A stretch of 34,742 nt of DNA from Myxococcales bacterium (GTDB taxonomy: Bacteria; Myxococcota; Myxococcia; Myxococcales; UBA5297): NCBI GenBank assembly GCA_031262165.1, contig JAISIF010000177.1, forward strand, positions 1-34,742, read 5' to 3'. The notes below the pieces were generated by a model. It ran no database searches, had not been told where the DNA came from, and worked only from the letters and a program-made list of their open reading frames with translations. The position numbers were made by a program, and so were the translations under genes. Positions 27,296 through 34,742 of this stretch are shown here, piece by piece (within the stretch, counting starts at the first letter, position 1; each line of letters opens with the position of its first letter).

Positions 27296-28705
27296 ATGCT
27301 CTCCCTCCTTCAAAGATTTCGGTCGGCCTTTCTGGTGATCGACCTTTTGCTCGTCCTGCTCTCCCTCCGTGGCGGTGAATTCCTGCGCACGTGCGTCACC
27401 CTGGGGATGCCCCTCGACATCGGCGCGGGCCCGATCACCTGGCTGACGCCGCGCATCTATCTGGCCGCGCTCTTCTCGTGGCTCGTCGCCTTCCTCATCA
27501 CCGGTCCACACGAGGCGCGCGCCCTGCCCGCCCGCCGCACCTGCCGTCGCCTGGCCACCGCCAACCTCCTCGGCCTGCTCGCCTTCCTCTCCGTCCTCTT
27601 CTTCCTGAAGGTGACCGACTTCTCACGCGGGCTCGTGGCCTACACGTTTTGTCTGAGCCTCGTGCTCCTGATGCTGCGCCAGCTCCTCACCGCGGCGTTC
27701 CTCGACAAGCTGCTGCGCCCCTTTGCCCAGCGCATCCTGATCGTCGGCGAAGGCGAGATGGGCAGCCAGCTCGCCGACCAGATCTACGCTCACCCCTGGG
27801 GCATGCAGCTCGTCGGCGCCCTCACGCCGAACAACGTTGACCTCGACGATCTACCGACGCTTGGCAAGCTCACCGATCTGCCCAACGTCGTGAGGGCGCA
27901 CCGCATCGACCAAGTGCTCATCGCCCTGCCGGCCAAGCGCCACCAGCTCATCGGTGAGCTGGTGCTGCGCCTCCAGACCCTGCCCGTGCGCATCCACGTC
28001 ATCCCCGATCTACTCGGCTTGACGATGTCTCACGCCTGCGTGGAGGACTTCTTCGGTATCCCGCTGATCGGCCTGCGTGAGCCGCCGATCGGCAGCCTGG
28101 GCCGACTCTACAAGCGCCTGTTCGACATCGCGTCGAGCGCCCTGGCCCTCCTCGTCACCTCGCCCGTGATGCTCGCCTGCATGCTCGCCATCCGACTCTA
28201 CGATGGCGGCCCCGTCTTCTTTCGCCAGAAGCGCATCGGCGAGAACGGTCGGCCCTTCGACATGTTCAAGTTCCGCTCGATGGTCGTGGATGCCGAGTCA
28301 CGCCTGAAGAGCCTCGGGATCGACCGCGATCGGCTCGATTCGGAAGACGCGGCCTTCAAGCTCAAGAATGACCCGCGAATCACACCGGTCGGCCGATTCC
28401 TGCGGCGCTGGAGCCTCGACGAGTTGCCACAGCTCTTCAATGTGTTGCGTGGCGACATGAGCCTCGTCGGCCCGCGTCCCGAAGAGGCCAAGGTCGTGGC
28501 GCGCTACAGCTTCTTTCACCGCAAGCGCCTCGCCCTCAAGCCAGGGTTGACCGGCCCGATGCAGGTGAATGGGCGTGGAGATCTCCCGCTGAAGAAGCGC
28601 CTCAGCCTCGAACTGGCCTACATCGACCAGTGGTGCTTCTGGACCGACATCAAGATCCTCTTCCGAACCATCCCCGCCGTCATCTCCGGGAGAGGCGCCT
28701 ATTGA
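27296..28705 (+). CDS. Undecaprenyl-phosphate sugar phosphotransferase (WcaJ/WbaP-type)
   Basis: Polyprenyl-phosphate hexose-1-phosphate transferase that starts exopolysaccharide or O-antigen repeat synthesis on the inner membrane. About 469 residues: four hydrophobic segments in the first 150, then a Rossmann-like CoA_binding_3 region (RILIVGEGEMGSQLADQIY, about 150-270), a further membrane hairpin (IASSALALLVTSPVMLACML), and the catalytic bacterial sugar transferase domain. Catalytic motifs are GPVFFRQKRIGENGRPFDMF, KFRSMVVDAE, LRRWSLDELPQLFNVLRGDM, SLVGPRPE and KPGLTGPMQVNGR. Start ATG 27296 lies just before the first membrane segment; the ribosome site is weak and the frame is open from 27212. 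No polysaccharide cluster surrounds it, although a GT2 gene is present at 8938-9744. Confidence 0.93.
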   Translation: MLSLLQRFRSAFLVIDLLLVLLSLRGGEFLRTCVTLGMPLDIGAGPITWLTPRIYLAALFSWLVAFLITGPHEARALPARRTCRRLATANLLGLLAFLSVLFFLKVTDFSRGLVAYTFCLSLVLLMLRQLLTAAFLDKLLRPFAQRILIVGEGEMGSQLADQIYAHPWGMQLVGALTPNNVDLDDLPTLGKLTDLPNVVRAHRIDQVLIALPAKRHQLIGELVLRLQTLPVRIHVIPDLLGLTMSHACVEDFFGIPLIGLREPPIGSLGRLYKRLFDIASSALALLVTSPVMLACMLAIRLYDGGPVFFRQKRIGENGRPFDMFKFRSMVVDAESRLKSLGIDRDRLDSEDAAFKLKNDPRITPVGRFLRRWSLDELPQLFNVLRGDMSLVGPRPEEAKVVARYSFFHRKRLALKPGLTGPMQVNGRGDLPLKKRLSLELAYIDQWCFWTDIKILFRTIPAVISGRGAY

Positions 28706-28739
28706 GGCCCAAAGGCTCGGTCGTCGCGGCGTTGGCCAA

Positions 28740-28869
28740 GGACTTATCCCCTCAATCATCCCGTCGCCCCACTCGTCCGTGAAACGCCAGTCCTCGTTGC
28801 TTCGCTCTTCACTTCCGTCTGGCTTTCCCCGTCCTTCGCGGTGCTCGGCCCTCATCGAGGGATAAGTCC
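28740..28869 (-). mobile_element. MITE-like element, copy D (inverted, internally shortened)
   Basis: 130 bp in the opposite orientation to copy A. The ends are GGACTTATCCCC at 28740 and its near-inverse, ending GGGATAAGTCC at 28869. The right flank is TAA and the left flank CAA, so one base of the putative 3-bp duplication differs. About 25 bp present in copies A and C is missing from the interior. It lies between the sugar transferase and the aldehyde dehydrogenase gene and could be in the latter's 5' region. Confidence 0.8.
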
Positions 28870-28929
28870 TAAGTCGACCCGTGGTTCTCGGATCAGTGCT
28901 CACCCATCTCGAATCGACTGGAGTGGACC

Positions 28930-30504
28930 ATGTCCATGACGCTGCCAGAACGCCTCGACGCCAAGCTGTTCTCCGACCTCCTCGCGCGCATCGCGCTCAG
29001 GCCAGACGCTGCCTCACCCGAGACAGCGCCGCTCATCGCGCCCTTCACCGGCGAGAAGATCATCGACGTCCCAACGTGCGCGCTCGCGGACGTGACGCAC
29101 GCGGCTGAGGAGGCTCACCTTGCCCAGAAGGCCTGGCGCGCGCTGCCAGCCAAGAGGCGGGCAAAGCTCTTCCTGCGCTTCCACGACCTCGTCCTCGACC
29201 GACAAGAGACACTGCTCGATCTCATCCAGCTGGAGACGGGCAAGGCGCGGCGCCACGCCTTCGAGGAGGTCCTCGATACGGCCATCTGCAGCCGCTACTA
29301 CGCCCACGCCGCACCCCGGATGCTCGCCAGCGAATCGCGGCAGGGCGCCTTTCCGGTGCTGACCAAGGCGAGCGTCCTCCACCCGCCGCTGGGCCTCGTC
29401 GGCTTCATCACGCCCTGGAACTACCCGCTGTCGCTCGCCATCACCGACGCCATTCCGGCCCTGATCGCAGGCAATGCGGTGCTCCTCAAACCCGACCAAC
29501 AGACGCCGCTCACGGCCCTGTTCGCCGCACGCCTCCTCGACGAGGCTGGGCTGCCCCCTGGCCTGTTCCAGGTCCTGACTGGGCCTGGCCGAACGCTCGG
29601 CGAGCCCATCCTCGACAGGGTCGACGCGATCTCGTTTACGGGGAGCACCGCGACCGGGCGGATCATCGCGCGCCAGGCAGGCGAGCGGCTCATCGGCGCG
29701 TCTCTGGAGCTCGGCGGCAAGAACGCGATGCTCGTATGTGAAGACGCCGATCTCGACCGCGCGGTGCGGGCAGCCATCGTCGGCGCTTTCACGAACTCGG
29801 GGCAGCTGTGCATCTCGATCGAGCGCCTCTTCGTCCATCGAGCCCTTGCCGATGCGTTCATCGAGCGCTTCGTGAACCAGGTGCGGGCGCTCCGAATCGA
29901 CGCGGGCTTTGGCGACGAGGCGGACATGGGCTCGCTCGTCAACGCGGCCCAGCTCGCCAAGGTCGAGCGCCACGTGCGCGACGCGTTGGCCAAGGGCGCG
30001 CAGGCGTTGGCCGGGGGAAGGGCGCGGCCAGACCTCGGGCCCTACTTCTACGAGCCGACCGTGCTCGATGGCGTCACGGACGCGATGGAGATCTTCAGCG
30101 AGGAGACGTTCGGCCCGGTCGTGTCGCTCTATCGATTCGATTCGGAGGCAGAGGCCGTCGAGCGCGCCAATGCCTCGGCCTATGGTCTGAACGCCAGCGT
30201 CTGGACGCGCGACACCAAGAGAGGCTTCGAGCTCGCGCGGCGTATCGAGGCGGGCACGGTGAACGTCAACGAGCCCTATGCCGCGGCCTGGGCTTCGGTG
30301 GACGCGCCGATGGGCGGCTTCAAGACGTCGGGGCTCGGCCGCCGACATGGCCGCGAAGGGCTGCTCAAATACACACAGGCGCAGACCGTCGCCGTGCAGC
30401 GCTTCATGCCCGTGTCCCAGACGCCCGGTGGCGATGGCGCGGCCTACCGCAAGCGAATGACGGACGCGGTGCGCGCGCTGAGGCGGTTGCCGGGTGTGGA
30501 TTGA
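28930..30504 (+). CDS. Succinate-semialdehyde dehydrogenase (GabD2-like aldehyde dehydrogenase)
   Basis: NAD(P)-dependent aldehyde dehydrogenase of 524 residues. Visible landmarks: TPWNYP with the oxyanion asparagine (Asn164), the cofactor-binding FTGSTATGR, the general base in LELGGKN (Glu260), the catalytic cysteine in NSGQLCISIERL (Cys294) and the late EETFGPV block. The sequence is closest in character to the succinate-semialdehyde dehydrogenase 2 group (QLCISIERL, with a long C-terminal extension), which oxidises succinic semialdehyde to succinate in GABA/4-hydroxybutyrate metabolism; the exact aldehyde is inferred. Start ATG 28930 has GGAG upstream; ATG 28936 is an alternative. It stands alone, preceded by repeat copy D and followed by a hairpin repeat. 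Confidence 0.9.
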   Translation: MSMTLPERLDAKLFSDLLARIALRPDAASPETAPLIAPFTGEKIIDVPTCALADVTHAAEEAHLAQKAWRALPAKRRAKLFLRFHDLVLDRQETLLDLIQLETGKARRHAFEEVLDTAICSRYYAHAAPRMLASESRQGAFPVLTKASVLHPPLGLVGFITPWNYPLSLAITDAIPALIAGNAVLLKPDQQTPLTALFAARLLDEAGLPPGLFQVLTGPGRTLGEPILDRVDAISFTGSTATGRIIARQAGERLIGASLELGGKNAMLVCEDADLDRAVRAAIVGAFTNSGQLCISIERLFVHRALADAFIERFVNQVRALRIDAGFGDEADMGSLVNAAQLAKVERHVRDALAKGAQALAGGRARPDLGPYFYEPTVLDGVTDAMEIFSEETFGPVVSLYRFDSEAEAVERANASAYGLNASVWTRDTKRGFELARRIEAGTVNVNEPYAAAWASVDAPMGGFKTSGLGRRHGREGLLKYTQAQTVAVQRFMPVSQTPGGDGAAYRKRMTDAVRALRRLPGVD

Positions 30505-30515
30505 GCACTCCCAAA

Positions 30516-30569
30516 CGCCCTCTCCCGGTCGCTGCGCGTCGCGCCCTCTCCCGTCAAATGGGAGAGGGA
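30516..30569 (+). repeat. CCCTCTCCC-type repeat, copy 3, with possible bidirectional terminator hairpin
   Basis: Located between the convergent stops of the aldehyde dehydrogenase and lipoprotein genes. Contains CCCTCTCCCGGTCGCTGCGC, then a perfect 9-bp stem (CCCTCTCCC at 30544-30552, GGGAGAGGG at 30560-30568). There is no T-run, but its position suggests it ends both transcripts. Confidence 0.65.
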
Positions 30570-30575
30570 TCGCCC

Positions 30576-32051
30576 CTACAATCCCTTTGAGCCGTTCTGA
30601 CAGGCGGGCCTCTCGCCACCGGCGCAGCCATACAGAAACGCGTCGAGCAGGCAGACGAGCTCGCTGAGCGTGTCTGTCTCGAAGAACGACAGCACGTCGG
30701 GCAGGAAGAGGTCGATGCTCGACTTGCCCGTGATCGGGTCGGGCGTGTCGTCGAGGAGGGCGCCGCAGATTTTCCGAAAGCCGGCCGTGCCCTCCTCGTC
30801 GCCGCGCAGCATGGCGAGCGTCAGGCGCGTGAACGTCATCAGCGCGATGCGCTCGTCCACCGCGATCAGCGCCTCCAGCACACCGATGCCCTGCTCCAGG
30901 TTCTCGATCCCCTCGATGGCATCCAGCTCCAGGAAGAAGCGGACGAGCTGAGTGGCGGGATCGACGCTGCGCCAGCAGTGCAGGAAGCCCTGGAGCGGCT
31001 GAAGGATTCTCCAGGGACCGGCGGGATCGAGCAGGTCGTAGATGACTGGCCGCGCGCCCGAGTCATGCGGTTCGCTGACCTCCTCGTGTCCACCGAGCAG
31101 GCCGTCGATCGCCTCGCGCAGAGAGGCGTAGGCCGGGTCGGTCCGCGTGATGCCAGCGCTCGTGAGGAGGGCGTTGATCGGGACCTCGACGCCCTCGTGG
31201 TAGCGCACGGCAAACTCATCGCCCGTGGTCGGCAGGACCATGAGGTTGTCGATGATGAGATTCACGAACGAGATCAGCGCCTCGGTCGTCAGCGCGCCTT
31301 CCAGCAGGCCGACGCTGCCGGACAGCGAGGGGTGGAGGGCGACGCGGCGCACTTTGTCGAGCAGGTCGCGCGGTCGGTTCGGTTCATCTGCGGTTGGCTC
31401 GATGAAGCCCAGCACGCCGATGACGAGATCGAAGAGATCGAGCGCGTCGCACACGTCTTTGCGGCGGCAGCCCTCTCCGATGATGCCGAGGATCTCGGTG
31501 CGCGGTGGCTTGTCTGGCGAGCTGCCCGCGATCTCCGCGAGTACGCCCGACATCACGCTGCTGAGCAGATCGAGCGATTCGAGCGCGGCTGCCTCGTGGA
31601 TGAAGAGTTCGAGCAGGCGGCGCGCCTCGCAGATGCGGTTGGAGTCGGTGGGGGGCGGCGGCGCCAGATCGTTGCAGCGCTCGCCCTCGGGCGCCCCCGC
31701 TTCGGGCAGGTCCTGGCCCATGTCGTTGACGGTGCGCAGGAGCAGCCAGAAGACCGACTGGATGGGGCTGGGTGAGCCATCCACGCCCTGCTTGGTCAGG
31801 CCATAGCGCTCGATGATCGCCCTGAGGTTTGCCGGATCCGACGTGTCGATGGCCTCGGCCAGCACAGGCGCGAGCTCGGCGATCGACGGGCAGTATTTCT
31901 CGACGGGGGCAGGTGGCAGCACTTCGCGGTGCTGAGCGCCACAGCCAAAGGCGAAGAGGGCGCTCGCGCCAAAGCCAAATACGAGGAGGAGAGCCGAAGC
32001 GGTGATGAGTGGACGGGGCGGTAGCGGCCTCGAGTGATGAAAATGAACCAT
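30576..32051 (-). CDS. Large predicted lipoprotein of unknown function
   Basis: About 491 residues. ATG 32051 precedes a basic head, a hydrophobic stretch (LITASALLLVFGFGASALFA) and the lipobox AFGC, so a lipid-anchored exported protein is predicted. The mature protein is mostly alpha-helical, with several spread cysteines (KYCPSIAEL, GERCNDL, SNRICEARR, EGCRRKDVCD, LHCWRS, FRKICG, LVCLLD, YGCAGGERPAC) that could form disulphides outside the cytoplasm. No enzyme motif or known repeat can be recognised. The frame is open to 32117, but that extension lacks signal-peptide character. It converges with the aldehyde dehydrogenase gene. Confidence 0.75.
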   Translation of the reverse strand: MVHFHHSRPLPPRPLITASALLLVFGFGASALFAFGCGAQHREVLPPAPVEKYCPSIAELAPVLAEAIDTSDPANLRAIIERYGLTKQGVDGSPSPIQSVFWLLLRTVNDMGQDLPEAGAPEGERCNDLAPPPPTDSNRICEARRLLELFIHEAAALESLDLLSSVMSGVLAEIAGSSPDKPPRTEILGIIGEGCRRKDVCDALDLFDLVIGVLGFIEPTADEPNRPRDLLDKVRRVALHPSLSGSVGLLEGALTTEALISFVNLIIDNLMVLPTTGDEFAVRYHEGVEVPINALLTSAGITRTDPAYASLREAIDGLLGGHEEVSEPHDSGARPVIYDLLDPAGPWRILQPLQGFLHCWRSVDPATQLVRFFLELDAIEGIENLEQGIGVLEALIAVDERIALMTFTRLTLAMLRGDEEGTAGFRKICGALLDDTPDPITGKSSIDLFLPDVLSFFETDTLSELVCLLDAFLYGCAGGERPACQNGSKGL

Positions 32052-32137
32052 TGGGCGCGGGCGCTTGTCCCCCCTCGTCGGGAGGGTCAAGACGCACTGC
32101 GCAAGCAGCCAGAGCAATCCTCAAGGCCTGGCTGGCC

Positions 32138-32289
32138 AGTCCCTCACCCCATCGCCCCGCTTGTCCGTGAAACGCCAGCCTTCGCTGCTGCGCTCTTCAC
32201 TTCCGTCTCTCGGATGCGCCCCCGCCTCGCGCCTCATCTGGCTCTCCCCGTCCTTCGCGTTCTCTGCCCCAATTGATGGATAAGGACTT
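32138..32289 (-). mobile_element. MITE-like element, copy E (degenerate, inverted)
   Basis: Shares the interior blocks TGTCCGTGAAACGCCAG, GCTCTTCACTTCCGTCT and CTCCCCGTCCTTCGCG with copy D, in the same (inverted) orientation. The terminal repeats are eroded: the right end reads GGATAAGGACTTG rather than GGATAAGTCC, and the left end lacks GGACTTATCCC. It lies just upstream of the large lipoprotein gene. Confidence 0.65.
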
Positions 32290-32299
32290 GGCAGAGTCG

Positions 32300-32370
32300 C
32301 GCCCTCTTCCCTCTCCCACTCGTGGAAAAGGGACGACGCGCAGCGACTTGGAGAGAGGGGGCGAAAGAGG
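32300..32370 (-). repeat. CCCTCTCCC-type repeat, copy 4 (inverted)
   Basis: The reverse complement shows GTCGCTGCGCGTCGTCCC and CCACGAGTGGGAGAGGGAA, in the order seen in the other copies. It follows repeat copy E and lies 25 bp past the stop of the 117-residue membrane protein gene. Confidence 0.6.
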
Positions 32371-32394
32371 GCTGCCTTCCCTACCCTCTCCGTC

Positions 32395-32748
32395 TCACAT
32401 GCGCTCGGCGTGAGAGGCAGCTCCTCGGGATGAGCAGGAATCCGAGAGCGCCCGCGTCACCTCGCTCTCGATCGCGGGCAGGAGCACGGTGCGCATCCCC
32501 AGGCGCAGCAAGCGCGCCGTCAACCGCGTGAAAAGCCCGCCGCCGAGCACGTAGCCGACGCCCACCGACGCCAGGGCCACTTTCCAGGGCTGGGCCACGA
32601 GCAGTGCCTCTACCCCGCGAAGCGCGCCCTGTGCCTCATGGAGGAGCGCCTGTGACTCTCCCTGAATGACCTTCGTATGCGTCATCATCCGCTTGAGGTG
32701 ATCGACAGGTGTCGCCACATCTCTGTCCATCTCCATCTCCACGTCCAT
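32395..32748 (-). CDS. Small membrane-associated protein, third gene of a YqjD/DUF3618-like cluster
   Basis: 117 residues from ATG 32748, which has GGGAGG upstream; an in-frame ATG 24 nt earlier is possible. An amphipathic helical N-terminal half (VDHLKRMMTHTKVIQGESQALLHEAQ, broken by no prolines) is followed by QPWKVALASVGVGYVLGGGLF, a glycine-rich membrane segment, and then LTARLLRLGMRTVLLPAIE. The 'aqPWkvAlasvGvGYvlGG' pattern occurs in small inner-membrane proteins that sit beside DUF883/DUF3618 genes. It is the last of three same-strand small genes (gaps of 58 and 74 bp). The function is unknown; related clusters are often linked to stress or stationary phase. Confidence 0.7.
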   Translation of the reverse strand: MDVEMEMDRDVATPVDHLKRMMTHTKVIQGESQALLHEAQGALRGVEALLVAQPWKVALASVGVGYVLGGGLFTRLTARLLRLGMRTVLLPAIESEVTRALSDSCSSRGAASHAERM

Positions 32749-32822
32749 GCGCCCGCCTCCCACTCCGCCCATCGATCGCGGAATCGACCTTTACCTACCT
32801 GTGCTGAACCGGAGCTGCCGCG

Positions 32823-33062
32823 TCAGCGCCATTTGCGCGACGCCAGGCGACCGACGAGGTAACCCGCGCCGATGGCGACCAGGATCGTGGCCCCCGGGTG
32901 AGCGCGCATCAGATCCGTCGTGCGCTCGTTCAGCGTCGCGAGCTGCGTGCGCGCCAACTCGATACCCGCCTGCACGCGCTCCTCGATTGCCTCGAACCGC
33001 TCCTCCATGTCGGAAGGGATCGCCGTGCCGCACTTGCCGTTTCTCTTTGCCTCTGAATCCAT
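32823..33062 (-). CDS. DUF883/ElaB-YqjD-like small membrane-anchored protein
   Basis: 79 residues: a helical, charged N-terminal part (MEERFEAIEERVQAGIELA) followed by ERTTDLMRAHPGATILVAIG and a glycine-rich anchor ending GYLVGRLASRKWR. This is the C-terminal tail-anchor layout of the DUF883 (ElaB/YqjD/YgaM) family, whose E. coli members bind stationary-phase ribosomes and attach them to the inner membrane. Start ATG 33062 has AGGTGA upstream, as seen on the minus strand. It lies between the DUF3618-like gene and the 117-residue gene, probably in one transcript. Confidence 0.75.
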   Translation of the reverse strand: MDSEAKRNGKCGTAIPSDMEERFEAIEERVQAGIELARTQLATLNERTTDLMRAHPGATILVAIGAGYLVGRLASRKWR

Positions 33063-33120
33063 GTGTCACCTCGCCTGAAAGAAAAGTGATGCCTCGTCCC
33101 ATCTCGGAGATCGGCTCGAG

Positions 33121-33363
33121 TCAGCGCCGACGCACGCCGAGCCACAGCCCGATCCCGAACGAGACGCAGACGGCGACGAGCGGCCTCGACCGCACCCAGC
33201 CATGCCAATCGACCGAGCGCGTCACCCGATCGCGCAACACCACCACCGAGCGGGCGACCTCTGCCCTGGCTCGCGCGATCTCCTCCTGAATGGCGCGCAG
33301 CTCGTCCGCGTCGGAACCGAGTCTTGGGTGGTGACGCGTCGCGCCATGCCCATGGACTTCCAT
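33121..33363 (-). CDS. DUF3618-like small membrane protein
   Basis: 80 residues from ATG 33363, supported by a strong GAGAGGAG ribosome site. The segment DELRAIQEEIARARAEVARS followed by VVVLRDRV is the DUF3618 signature helix, and the C terminus RSRPLVAVCVSFGIGLWLGVRRR is its single membrane anchor. It is the first gene of the three-gene set of small membrane proteins. The open frame extends to 33462, but the upstream part has no family resemblance. The function is unknown beyond the probable envelope location. Confidence 0.75.
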   Translation of the reverse strand: MEVHGHGATRHHPRLGSDADELRAIQEEIARARAEVARSVVVLRDRVTRSVDWHGWVRSRPLVAVCVSFGIGLWLGVRRR

Positions 33364-33508
33364 GACATCGCTCCTCTCGAAACGACCCGCGGGAACCCGC
33401 GCTATCCAGGATTTTCGGCACGCCGATCGGTGCGCGCCAGTCCCCTCGATTCGATGACGCACGCTTCATCGCCCAGGGCTCACTCGATCCAAGCGCATCG
33501 AGTCTTCC

Positions 33509-33643
33509 CTCACCCCGTCGCTCCGCGTCGGCCCTCTTCCGCGAGTGGGAGAGGGAAATGATCTCGTGATCCGATCCCTCAGGAGATCTCCCTCCGCTCC
33601 TTGCGGGAGCGGGAGCGGGATGGGGATGGGGAGAGGGCAGCAT
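33509..33643 (+). repeat. CCCTCTCCC-type repeat, copy 5 (long form) with adjacent G-rich hairpin
   Basis: CCTCACCCCGTCGCTCCGCG, then GGCCCTCTTCCGCGAGTGGG, AATGATCTCGTGATC and a CAGGAGATCTCCC block match copy 2 (18976-19090) in order. It ends in a CCGCTCC/GGGAGCGG hairpin and a GGGATGGGGATGGGG run. It occupies the space between the YitT-family stop and the small membrane genes. Confidence 0.65.
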
Positions 33644-33651
33644 CGAACGGC

Positions 33652-34566
33652 TCACCCCGTGTGCTGTTCATCGGCGCTGGCTGTGGCTGGAGGCAGCGCG
33701 AGCGTTTCCTCTCGCGGCACCGGTCTCTTGAAGGGCGAGTCTCTGTAGAAGAGCCCCATCACCTCGCGCGTCTGAGTGATGTTGACGAAGGCCGTCGGAT
33801 CGATCTCGTGGATGAGCCGCTTCACGTCTTCGAGCTCGATGCGTGAGATGACCATCATCAGCATCTTGCGCTTCTTCTGTGAGAAGCCTCCTTCGACATC
33901 GAGCACCGTGACGCCTCGGTAGAGCTCTTCGATCAGGCGCTGGCGCATCTCGGGACCGCGCGTGGTGATGATCATCAGCGTCAACTTGATGTGGCGCGTG
34001 TGCAGCTTGTCGATGACTTTGCTCGACACGAAGATGATCACCATCGTGTAGAGCGCTGCCTCCCAATCGGAGAACAGGCCGGAGAGAGCCACGACCACCG
34101 CGTTGAGGGCGAATATCAGATCGCCGAGCGGAAACTCCCGTCGCTGCGTCAGGACCACGCCGAGGATGTCGAACCCGCCGGTGGAACCGCCCGCGCGCAG
34201 AACGAGCCCGATCGAAATGCCGATGATGGTCCCGCCGAACACCGCGGCGAGCATCTTCCCATCGCTCTGAACAATCGGCTCGAGAGGGCAGATCTGCATG
34301 GCGAGCGTGGTCACCACGACCGACAGGACGCTCTTGGCCACGAACTTCTTGCCAAGCTTCACGAAGCCCAAAATGAAGATCGGGATGTTGAACACCAGGA
34401 TGATCAACCCCGTGTTGTTCAGCCCAATCAGCTTGTCGGTGAGCATCGCCAGGCCAGTGACGCCGCCGTTCAGGAAGTTCATCGGCAGGACGAACACGTT
34501 GTAGGCGACGGCCAGGAGAATCGAGGCCAGGACGATGGTCCCGTTTCGGATGATCGATTGGAGCAA
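33652..34566 (-). CDS. YitT family membrane protein (DUF161 + DUF2179)
   Basis: 304 residues. Five or six hydrophobic segments in the first 195 residues, with the family landmarks NFLNGGVTGLAML, FNIPIFILGF, GTIIGISIGLVLRAGGSTGG and D-x-L, form the DUF161 membrane domain. The cytoplasmic C-terminal DUF2179 domain contains HRHIK-like THRHIKLTLMIIT sequence, RGVTVLDVEGGFSQKKRKML and DPTAFVNITQTREVMG, a ferredoxin-like/PII-type fold. YitT proteins are uncharacterised putative transporters. TTG 34566 is the start, supported by GAGG 7 nt upstream. It is the first gene of the minus-strand group, and a MITE-like element begins 134 bp upstream. Confidence 0.93.
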   Translation of the reverse strand: MLQSIIRNGTIVLASILLAVAYNVFVLPMNFLNGGVTGLAMLTDKLIGLNNTGLIILVFNIPIFILGFVKLGKKFVAKSVLSVVVTTLAMQICPLEPIVQSDGKMLAAVFGGTIIGISIGLVLRAGGSTGGFDILGVVLTQRREFPLGDLIFALNAVVVALSGLFSDWEAALYTMVIIFVSSKVIDKLHTRHIKLTLMIITTRGPEMRQRLIEELYRGVTVLDVEGGFSQKKRKMLMMVISRIELEDVKRLIHEIDPTAFVNITQTREVMGLFYRDSPFKRPVPREETLALPPATASADEQHTG

Positions 34567-34700
34567 GACTCAACCTCAAAGCAGGCCGCCGTCGGCCAAG
34601 CAGACCGATGGCGGAAGGAAAGACGTAGCCGACTCGGAGAACCCGAGCGGACAGAGATGGAATCCCGGCGGCGATCGCGCGCTCGGGATCGATCGATTCA

Positions 34701-34742
34701 GGACTTATCCCTTAATTAGGAACTTTGCACCGCGAAGGACGG
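34701..34742 (+). mobile_element. MITE-like element, copy F (cut by the window end)
   Basis: The left end GGACTTATCCCTTAATTAGG begins at 34701, preceded by TCA, and continues through TTTGCACCGCGAAGGACGG, identical to the interior of copies A and C. The rest lies outside the window. Confidence 0.75.

Noticed and set aside
29014-30348. 444-codon frame antisense to the aldehyde dehydrogenase
   Set aside because: Shadow of a complete, motif-bearing dehydrogenase; no independent ribosome site or domain.

Overview
The window is a GC-rich chromosomal segment of a Gram-negative bacterium. Gene content points to a deltaproteobacterial-type lineage (Myxococcota/Bradymonadota-like): a large Hanks-type Ser/Thr kinase with PEGA domains, a DUF4388 (PATAN) protein, several lipoproteins, a PorV/PorQ-like barrel and an EndoQ-UvrD fusion. 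This placement is an inference from protein families; there is no rRNA or other phylogenetic marker to settle it. No rRNA, tRNA, CRISPR array, prophage or transposase gene was seen.

Layout: (1) 1-1279: the end of lepA, then lepB (signal peptidase I) and a clear terminator. (2) 1296-9744, all minus strand: an endonuclease Q-like PHP nuclease fused to a UvrD/Rep helicase; an M48 metallopeptidase remnant that has lost its HExxH half beside an inverted-repeat element; a TPR protein; mreB; and a GT2 glycosyltransferase. (3) 10331-14555, plus strand: an M23 endopeptidase and secA, each bounded by terminators. (4) 14624-15233: a spacer with two copies of a short inverted-repeat element. (5) 15264-18818: a 1184-residue membrane Ser/Thr kinase with a tandem array of phosphoacceptor-like motifs. 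(6) 19160-26873: cutA, a HAD phosphatase, a lipoprotein, a Ppx/GppA phosphatase, cmk, hisC, a PorV-like protein and a DUF4388 protein. (7) 27296-34566: a polyprenyl-phosphate sugar transferase, a succinate-semialdehyde dehydrogenase, a large lipoprotein, three small membrane-anchored proteins of the YqjD/DUF3618 kind, and a YitT-family membrane protein.

Most genes are housekeeping or envelope functions: protein export (lepB, secA), cell shape and wall remodelling (mreB, M23), surface glycans (GT2, sugar transferase) and envelope lipoproteins. They do not form one pathway. Few look like tight operons. The clearest coupled pair is DUF4388/PorV-like, whose stop and start overlap; cmk-hisC and the three small membrane genes are also closely spaced.

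The most noteworthy items are: (a) the EndoQ-UvrD fusion, which ends in a bacterial sliding-clamp-type motif; (b) the kinase's four 23-residue repeats, which resemble the phosphothreonine switch motif of GarA/OdhI; (c) a family of about 130-158 bp non-coding elements, six copies or fragments in 35 kb, with GGACTTATCCC terminal inverted repeats and TNA-like 3-bp flanking duplications, that is, MITE-like; (d) two further intergenic repeat families; and (e) a cmk frame with no stop at the end of its domain, running out of frame through the start of the ppx gene.
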